Shown: positions 5,983 to 10,037 of the stretch, piece after piece
Numbering within the stretch: the stretch's first letter is position 1
How the letters are laid out: each line of letters starts with the position of its first letter
Origin: Burkholderiales bacterium
Lineage (GTDB): Bacteria > Pseudomonadota > Gammaproteobacteria > Burkholderiales > Thiobacillaceae
Direction: 5' to 3'
NCBI GenBank assembly: GCA_005790965.1
Contig: SXTL01000042.1
Coordinates: 1-10,037 of the forward strand
DNA length: 10,037 bases
Translations under genes and position numbers: made by a program
Notes under the pieces: model-generated
Seen by the model: the letters and a program-made list of their open reading frames with translations, nothing else
What the model was told of the DNA's origin: nothing
The model's database searches: none

Positions 5983-7086
5983 ATGCATAGCGAAGTGATT
6001 TCCCTGTCTGCGATGGTTATCTGGGGCGGTTTCGGCTTGGCGGTCCTGTTCGGTTATGTTGCCCACAAGACCAGTTTCTGCACCATGGGCGCCGTGTCCG
6101 ATGTGGTCAACATGAGCGACTGGGGCCGCATGCGGGCCTGGATGTTGGCCATGGCGATTGCCATTCTTGGCGCTAACGGCTTGGCCTATTTCGGTCAGCT
6201 GAATCTGGCCGACACGCTCTATACGGCGGGGCAGGTGTACTGGGGCGCGGCCCTGATCGGCGGCTTGTGTTTCGGTGTCGGCATGACGCTGGCCGGCGGC
6301 TGTGCGCAGCGCACCCTCGTGCGGGTCGGCGGCGGAAACCTCAAGTCTATCGTCGTCTTTCTGTTCCTGGGCTATTCCGCCCTCGTGACCATGCGCGGCC
6401 TCTTTGGGGCCTTCCGCGTGGGCGTCTTGCAATCGGAACCGCTGACGCTTTCGCTGGGTTCGTCGAGCGCCATTCCCGCTTTGTTAGGGCTGGATGCGCA
6501 AGGCCAGTTTGCTCTTGCCGCCGGGCTCTTTTTGCTCATTGCGATCTTTGTTTTCAAGGACCGCGAATTCCGTCATAACCGCGACAATGTTCTGGCCGGC
6601 AGCATCGCCGGGCTGGTCGTTGTGGCCGGCTGGTATTTGGCCGGTCATCTGGGCTATAGCGAAAACCCGGACACCCTGGAAATGACCTATCTGGCGACCA
6701 ATTCGCATCGCGCCGAATCGCTCAGTTTCGTGGCGCCGATCGGTTACACCATGGACTTGTGGGCCTACTGGACGGACGCGCAAACCAAGGTGACTTTCGG
6801 GATTGCCACCGTCTTCGGCATCGGAGTTGGGTCGTTCTTGTATGCCATGCTGCACAAAACCTTCCGCTGGGAATACTTCACAAGCCCACAGGATCTTTTT
6901 AGTCATATAATCGGTGCCACATTGATGGGCTTTGGTGGCGTGACCGCCATGGGTTGCACGATAGGCCAAGGGATCACCGGTCTTTCGACGCTGGCCTTAG
7001 GCTCTGTGATTGCGCTGACCGGCATTTTGGCCGGCGCCGCCATCACCATGAAGCTCCAGTACCGCTGGATGATGCGAGAAAGCTAA
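5983..7086 (+). CDS. YeeE/YedE family membrane transporter (probable sulfur-compound transporter)
   Basis: A 367-residue polytopic inner-membrane protein. Family signatures are a Cys-containing loop KTSFCTMGAVSD (Cys33), GMTLAGGCAQRTLVRVGGGN (Cys107), and near the C-terminus GFGGVTAMGCTIGQGITGLS (Cys325). The YeeE/YedE fold has two halves with such Cys/Gly motifs, and the studied member TsuA takes up thiosulfate using three conserved cysteines. Cys33, Cys107 and Cys325 are the natural counterparts here, and Cys96 is a fourth. Hydrophobic helices alternate along the chain (for example VIWGGFGLAVLFGYV, AWMLAMAIAILGANGLAYF, SIVVFLFLGYSALV, LAAGLFLLIAIFVF, VIALTGILAGAAITM). A polar stretch at about residues 225-265 separates the halves. 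A thioredoxin-like gene follows 12 nt later, suggesting linked thiol chemistry. The substrate is inferred: thiosulfate, another sulfur species or, as proposed for some relatives, selenium. Confidence 0.85.
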   Translation: MHSEVISLSAMVIWGGFGLAVLFGYVAHKTSFCTMGAVSDVVNMSDWGRMRAWMLAMAIAILGANGLAYFGQLNLADTLYTAGQVYWGAALIGGLCFGVGMTLAGGCAQRTLVRVGGGNLKSIVVFLFLGYSALVTMRGLFGAFRVGVLQSEPLTLSLGSSSAIPALLGLDAQGQFALAAGLFLLIAIFVFKDREFRHNRDNVLAGSIAGLVVVAGWYLAGHLGYSENPDTLEMTYLATNSHRAESLSFVAPIGYTMDLWAYWTDAQTKVTFGIATVFGIGVGSFLYAMLHKTFRWEYFTSPQDLFSHIIGATLMGFGGVTAMGCTIGQGITGLSTLALGSVIALTGILAGAAITMKLQYRWMMRES

Positions 7087-7098
7087 GGCACAAAGCGT

Positions 7099-7623
7099 TT
7101 GGTTCGTTACCTAAAATTACTACTGGCGGGACTGTTGTGCGTGGTTGGGGCCTCCGGCGTCTGGTTTACAGAAGCCCAAGCCGCGCCCAAGACCATCAAC
7201 TTTCAATTTACCGATGTGAATGGCAAGGTGATCCGGCTCTCGGATTACAAAGGCCAATGGGTTCTGGTCAACTTCTGGGCCCCGTGGTGTCCGCTGTGTT
7301 GGGAAGAGGTGCCAGAGTTAAACGACCTCAACAAGCGCCGCGACTTTGTCGTCATCGGGGTGGGTTTGGATTACGGCCCTGAGGCCCATGTCGTGCCCGA
7401 GACCGCGCAGCGGCATAACCTCGATTTCGAAGCCATTGTAGCGGGCGGGTCGCGCCGCAATCCGGATAGTCCGTTCCGTCAAGTTGGCCCGGTCGATTTT
7501 TATCCGACCTCGTATCTCTACGACCCCAATGGCGAAATCGTGATGTTCATCCCCGGACAGATCAAGGTGAAGCGCATTCTGGCCTTCATGGATACCTGGC
7601 GGCAGATTCATTCGACCAAGTAG
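7099..7623 (+). CDS. Secreted TlpA/ResA-type thioredoxin-like protein
   Basis: A 174-residue periplasmic thiol-disulfide protein. From the TTG start at 7099 there is a full Sec signal: basic VRYLK, hydrophobic LLLAGLLCVVGASGVWF, and cleavage at about AQA28. There is no ATG in this frame before the mature domain, and the next start-type codon (GTG 7141) would remove the basic end of the signal, so TTG is the best call. The thioredoxin fold begins with INFQFTDVNGKVIRLSDYKG, then WVLVNFWAPWCPLCWEEVPEL with the redox pair Cys64-Pro-Leu-Cys67, and later FYPTSYLYDPNGEIV containing the expected cis-proline. The closest family is AlkylHP_reductase/TlpA rather than cytoplasmic thioredoxin. It follows the YeeE/YedE gene by 12 nt, with AAGG overlapping that gene's stop as a possible ribosome binding site. 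It probably reduces or oxidises cysteines of the transporter or another periplasmic partner; this is inference. Confidence 0.88.
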   Translation: MVRYLKLLLAGLLCVVGASGVWFTEAQAAPKTINFQFTDVNGKVIRLSDYKGQWVLVNFWAPWCPLCWEEVPELNDLNKRRDFVVIGVGLDYGPEAHVVPETAQRHNLDFEAIVAGGSRRNPDSPFRQVGPVDFYPTSYLYDPNGEIVMFIPGQIKVKRILAFMDTWRQIHSTK

Positions 7624-7645
7624 AGCCAAGTAGGGCCAAGTAGCG
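7616..7645 (+). repeat. 10-bp tandem repeat, three units, across the stop codon of the thioredoxin-like gene
   Basis: Three head-to-tail decamers, CCAAGTAGAG, CCAAGTAGGG and CCAAGTAGCG, differ only at the ninth base. The first contains the gene's TAG stop (7621-7623). Since 10 is not a multiple of three, the copies do not preserve a frame. Confidence 0.9.
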
Positions 7646-7671
7646 TGCAGGCCGGAGCGGGGCACCCCGGG

Positions 7672-7724
7672 TTGATTTTGAATTTCAGATTGACGGCTGC
7701 GCCTGAGTTTGGAATAATCGCCCG
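7672..7724 (+). promoter_or_regulatory. Promoter of the tRNA-Lys pair
   Basis: TTGACG (7690-7695, five of six) is separated by exactly 17 bases from AATAAT (7713-7718, five of six). An A/T-rich tract at 7672-7689 just upstream resembles an UP element in otherwise GC-rich DNA. The -10 is followed by CGCCCGC, a GC-rich discriminator of the kind that makes stable-RNA promoters sensitive to ppGpp. Initiation near 7724-7725 would leave a leader of about 6-7 nt before the first tRNA. Confidence 0.8.
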
Positions 7725-7730
7725 CTTTCC

Positions 7731-7806
7731 GGGTCGGTAGCTCAGCCGGTAGAGCAGCGGACTTTTAATCCGTTGGTCGCGAGTTCGAATCTCGCCCGAC
7801 CTACCA
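7731..7806 (+). tRNA. tRNA-Lys (anticodon UUU)
   Basis: A 76-nt cloverleaf. The acceptor GGGTCGG (7731-7737) pairs with CCGACCT (7796-7802), the D stem is GCTC/GAGC, and the anticodon stem GCGGA/TCCGT encloses loop CTTTTAA with anticodon TTT at 7764-7766. The T arm is GCGAG-TTCGAAT-CTCGC, then discriminator A and an encoded CCA. It decodes AAA/AAG. The first acceptor pair is G1-U72 rather than the usual G1-C72; the G27-U43 pair is also a wobble. All other helices pair normally. Confidence 0.97.
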
Positions 7807-7811
7807 TTTTT

Positions 7812-7887
7812 GGGTTGTTAGCTCAGTTGGTAGAGCTGCGGACTCTTAATCCGTCGGTCGTAGGTTCAAATCCTACACAACCCACCA
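7812..7887 (+). tRNA. tRNA-Lys (anticodon CUU)
   Basis: A 76-nt cloverleaf beginning five T residues after the first tRNA. The acceptor GGGTTGT pairs perfectly with ACAACCC, the D stem is GCTC/GAGC, and the anticodon stem GCGGA/TCCGT (7838-7842 and 7850-7854) encloses loop CTCTTAA with anticodon CTT at 7845-7847. The T arm is GTAGG-TTCAAAT-CCTAC, then discriminator A and CCA. It reads AAG specifically. It shares the anticodon stem with the upstream tRNA-Lys, suggesting an old duplication, and is probably cotranscribed with it. Confidence 0.97.
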
Positions 7888-7891
7888 AAAT

Positions 7892-7936
7892 CGGGGTTTG
7901 TCGGTATGTACGCAACTACATGCACGCCAAACCCCG
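7892..7936 (+). terminator. Two-tier hairpin after the tRNA pair; possible terminator or obgE leader structure
   Basis: CGGGGTTTG (7892-7900) and CAAACCCCG (7928-7936) are perfect 9-bp inverted repeats. Inside, GTATGTA (7904-7910) pairs with TACATGC (7917-7923), including one G-U, around a six-base loop. The helix is followed by TTATCATTT, which is only loosely T-rich, so intrinsic termination is uncertain. It begins four bases after the tRNA CCA end and ends 15 bases before obgE. Confidence 0.5.
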
Positions 7937-7937
7937 T

Positions 7938-7943
7938 TATCAT
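7938..7943 (+). promoter_or_regulatory. Possible -10 element just upstream of obgE
   Basis: TATCAT matches five of six -10 consensus bases, with ACTACA (7915-7920, three of six) at 17-nt spacing. Initiation would fall at about 7949-7952, at or next to the obgE ATG, which would give a leaderless or nearly leaderless mRNA. Support is weak apart from the absence of any Shine-Dalgarno sequence. Confidence 0.25.
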
Positions 7944-7951
7944 TTCCGACC

Positions 7952-9076
7952 ATGAAATTCATCGACGAAGCCTCCATCGAAGTCTATGCCGGTAACGGCG
8001 GCAATGGCGCGGCCTCTTTCCGCCGCGAAAAGTACATCCCCATGGGTGGCCCCGATGGTGGCGATGGCGGCAAGGGCGGCGATGTCTGGCTGGTGGCCGA
8101 TCGTAACCTCAACACCCTGATCGAGTTTCGCTACACCAAGACCTACCGCGCCCAGAACGGCGAGCGGGGCGGTTCGGCCGATTGTTACGGCAAGGGCGGT
8201 CATGACTGCATCGTGCGGGTCCCGGTCGGGACGCTGGTGCTCGAAGAGCAGATCGACGAGGACGGTTTTCGCACCACGGGCGCGACCCTCGTCGATCTGG
8301 CCCGCGACGGCATGCGTTTTTGCATTGCCCGGGGCGGCAAGGGCGGCCTGGGCAATCTGCATTTCAAGACCAGCACCAACCGCGCCCCGCGCAAGTGCAC
8401 GCCGGGCACCGAGGGCGAAAGCCACCGCCTGCGTCTGGAACTGAAAGTGCTAGCCGATGTCGGCCTGCTGGGCCTGCCCAATGCCGGTAAATCGACCTTT
8501 ATTCGCGCCGTTTCGGCGGCGCGGCCCAAGGTGGCGGATTACCCGTTTACCACCCTCTACCCCAATCTCGGCGTGGTGCGCGTCGATCACGACCGCAGCT
8601 TCGTCATTGCCGATATCCCCGGCCTGATCGAGGGCGCAGCCGAAGGCGCCGGCTTGGGGCATCAATTTCTGCGGCATCTGGCGCGCACCCGGGTGCTACT
8701 GCATTTGGTCGATCTGGCCCCGTTTACCCCCGAGACTGACCCGGTGCGCGAGGCCCGTGCCATTGTCGAAGAGCTCCGCAAATACGATGAGGCCCTGCAC
8801 GCCAAGCCACGCTGGCTGGTGCTCAACAAGCTCGACCTGATTCCCGAAGACGAGCGGGCGGAACGGGTGGCGAGCTTCATCCGTGATTATGGCTGGGAAG
8901 GCCCGGTGTTCAGCATCGCCGCGATTAGCGGTGAAAATTGCCAAAAACTCACCTACGCCCTAATGGACTTTTTGGAAACCCAGCGCGCTGCAACGGCCGA
9001 GACCGAAACCGCCGCCGCCGAGGCCGCTGCGGATGACGGAGTTAACGCCGGCCGTGACGAGGACGACGGCCAATGA
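7952..9076 (+). CDS. obgE: ObgE/CgtA, ribosome-associated essential GTPase
   Basis: GTPase of the Obg family that binds the 50S subunit and acts in late ribosome assembly and the ppGpp response. The start at 7952 gives MKFIDEASIEVYAGNGGNGA, the classic Obg N-terminus. The glycine-rich Obg domain covers about residues 1-158 (GGPDGGDGGKGGDV, RGGKGGLGN). The G domain follows: G1 GLPNAGKS (174-181), switch region DYPFTTLYPNLGVV, G3 DIPG (221-224), G4 NKLD (292-295) and G5 within SIAAISGEN (321-329). The C-terminal tail is Ala/Glu/Asp-rich and acidic, as in many proteobacterial Obg proteins. The length is 374 residues (E. coli 390). The longer in-frame ATG at 7898 lies inside the hairpin and adds non-conserved residues, so it is rejected. 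No Shine-Dalgarno sequence precedes the ATG. It overlaps proB by ATGA. Confidence 0.97.
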   Translation: MKFIDEASIEVYAGNGGNGAASFRREKYIPMGGPDGGDGGKGGDVWLVADRNLNTLIEFRYTKTYRAQNGERGGSADCYGKGGHDCIVRVPVGTLVLEEQIDEDGFRTTGATLVDLARDGMRFCIARGGKGGLGNLHFKTSTNRAPRKCTPGTEGESHRLRLELKVLADVGLLGLPNAGKSTFIRAVSAARPKVADYPFTTLYPNLGVVRVDHDRSFVIADIPGLIEGAAEGAGLGHQFLRHLARTRVLLHLVDLAPFTPETDPVREARAIVEELRKYDEALHAKPRWLVLNKLDLIPEDERAERVASFIRDYGWEGPVFSIAAISGENCQKLTYALMDFLETQRAATAETETAAAEAAADDGVNAGRDEDDGQ

Positions 9077-10037
9077 ACTCCGTCATCGCCCAAGCCCAGC
9101 GCTTGATCGTCAAAGTCGGTAGCAGCCTCGTCACCAACGACGGGCGCGGGCTCGACCATGCCCGCTTGGCGCGCTGGGCCGAACAAATTGCCGCGCTCAA
9201 CAAACTGGGCAAAGAAGTCGTGCTGGTATCCTCCGGCGCCATTGCGGAGGGCCTGCTGCGTCTTGGTTGGAGCCAGCGGCCCCGCGCCATCAATGAATTG
9301 CAGGCCGCCGCCGCCGTCGGCCAGATGGGCCTGATCGAAGCCTACGAGCGCTGCTTTCGCAGCCACGGCCTGCGCTCGGCGCAGGTCTTGCTGACGCACG
9401 CCGATCTGGCCGATCGGGCCCGTTACCTCAACGCCCGTTCAACCCTGCGCACCCTGCTGGAGCTCAAGGTCATACCCATCATCAACGAAAACGACACGGT
9501 GACGACCGAAGAGATCAAGTTTGGCGACAACGACACGCTCGGCGCGCTGGTCGCCAACCTGGTCGAGGCCGACGCCCTGATTATCCTCACCGACCAGCCC
9601 GGTCTTTACACCGCCGACCCGCGCCAAAACCCCGCCGCCGAACTGGTGCGCGAGGCCAAAGCAGGAGACCCGGCGCTTGAAGCCATGGCCGGTGGCGCGG
9701 GCTCCAAGATAGGCACCGGCGGCATGCTGACCAAGATCCTCGCCGCCAAACGCGCCGCCCGCAGCGGCGCCCACACTGTCATCGCCAGTGGCCGCGAAGA
9801 CGAGGTGCTGGTTCGCCTGGCCCACGGCGAGGCCATCGGCAGCCAACTCGTGGCCAGCGCCGCCACCCTGGAGGCGCGCCGCCAATGGCTGGCTGACCAC
9901 CTGCGCGGCCGCGGCCGGCTGGTGCTGGACGCCGGCGCCGTCATCGCCCTGACCACCCAAGGCAAAAGCCTGCTGCCGATTGGCGTGACTGCCGTCGAAG
10001 GCGATTTCCAGCGCGGCGAAGTCGTTGCCTGTGTCGA
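9073..10037 (+). CDS. proB: ProB, glutamate 5-kinase (3' end cut by window edge)
   Basis: Phosphorylates glutamate to gamma-glutamyl phosphate, the first step of proline synthesis, and is usually feedback-inhibited by proline. 321 complete codons are visible without a stop; E. coli ProB has 367 residues, so about 45-50 are missing. The amino-acid kinase domain shows IVKVGSSL (residues 12-19, Lys14), VLVSSGAIAEG (50-60), INENDTV (137-143), KFGDND (149-154), LTDQPGLYTADPR and GTGGM (214-218) before TK. The C-terminal PUA domain begins at about residue 275, with GRLVLDAGAVIAL and SLLPIGVTAVEGDF visible. The ATG at 9073 overlaps the obgE stop (ATGA), suggesting translational coupling to obgE. proA is not present in the window. 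Confidence 0.96.
   Translation, partial: MNSVIAQAQRLIVKVGSSLVTNDGRGLDHARLARWAEQIAALNKLGKEVVLVSSGAIAEGLLRLGWSQRPRAINELQAAAAVGQMGLIEAYERCFRSHGLRSAQVLLTHADLADRARYLNARSTLRTLLELKVIPIINENDTVTTEEIKFGDNDTLGALVANLVEADALIILTDQPGLYTADPRQNPAAELVREAKAGDPALEAMAGGAGSKIGTGGMLTKILAAKRAARSGAHTVIASGREDEVLVRLAHGEAIGSQLVASAATLEARRQWLADHLRGRGRLVLDAGAVIALTTQGKSLLPIGVTAVEGDFQRGEVVACV

Noticed and set aside
5707..6432. 241-codon antisense frame across queC and the YeeE/YedE gene
   Set aside because: It lies opposite two genes with clear family motifs, and its His/Gln/Ala-rich product resembles frame-shadow composition.
7658..7679. CGGG-GCAC-CCCG with a following TTGATTTT as a terminator of the thioredoxin-like gene
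   Set aside because: The four-pair stem is too short, and the T-rich tract is interrupted and better explained as the UP-like element of the tRNA promoter.
7898..7951. Upstream ATG start for obgE
   Set aside because: It lies within the hairpin. MKFIDEA at 7952 is the conserved Obg N-terminus, and the extra residues match nothing.
7773..7955. A 60-codon open frame across the tRNA genes
   Set aside because: It is the translation of two tRNA genes and their spacer, a well-known false ORF type. It has no ribosome binding site and lies on structural RNA.
1..10037. CRISPR array, insertion sequence, rRNA or riboswitch
   Set aside because: No spaced repeats, transposase motifs, paired terminal repeats or rRNA segments were seen. 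There is also no obvious preQ1 aptamer before queE, where the gap is only five bases.

Overview
The window is a GC-rich chromosomal segment with every gene on the + strand. The proteins and gene order point to a beta- or gammaproteobacterium. The Tol-Pal cell-envelope cluster followed directly by queE, queC and then tRNA-Lys is an order I recall from Pseudomonas and related proteobacteria, and obgE followed by proB is common in the same classes. I cannot name the genus from the sequence alone. A YeeE/YedE transporter paired with a periplasmic thioredoxin-like protein hints at metabolism of reduced sulfur compounds, but this is inference.

Region 1 (1-4462) is the Tol-Pal system: the C-terminal part of tolQ (cut by the window edge), tolR, tolA, tolB, pal and cpoB. 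TolQ, TolR and TolA form the proton-driven inner-membrane motor. TolB (periplasmic) and Pal (outer-membrane lipoprotein bound to peptidoglycan) form the outer part, and CpoB links the machine to septal peptidoglycan synthesis. tolQ/tolR and tolR/tolA overlap as ATGA. A 51-nt gap before tolB carries an extended -10 promoter candidate, so tolB-pal-cpoB may also be transcribed separately.

Region 2 (4468-5876) holds queE and queC, two steps of 7-deazaguanine (preQ0/queuosine) synthesis. They are coupled by an ATGA overlap. queC has an unusual N-terminal extension encoded by a 12-bp tandem repeat.

Region 3 (5983-7623) is a two-gene unit: a YeeE/YedE family membrane transporter with four cysteines and, 12 nt later, a secreted TlpA/ResA-type thioredoxin-like protein with a TTG start. 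It sits between queC and the tRNA-Lys genes and looks like an insertion into an otherwise familiar gene order.

Region 4 (7624-7951) is non-coding. It contains a small tandem decamer repeat, a strong stable-RNA-type promoter, tRNA-Lys(UUU), tRNA-Lys(CUU) five bases later, and a two-tier hairpin just upstream of obgE.

Region 5 (7952-10037) is obgE, a ribosome-associated GTPase, overlapping proB, the first enzyme of proline synthesis. proB runs off the right edge. No mobile element, CRISPR array or rRNA is visible. Most of the window is conserved housekeeping sequence, and the less ordinary points are small-scale.
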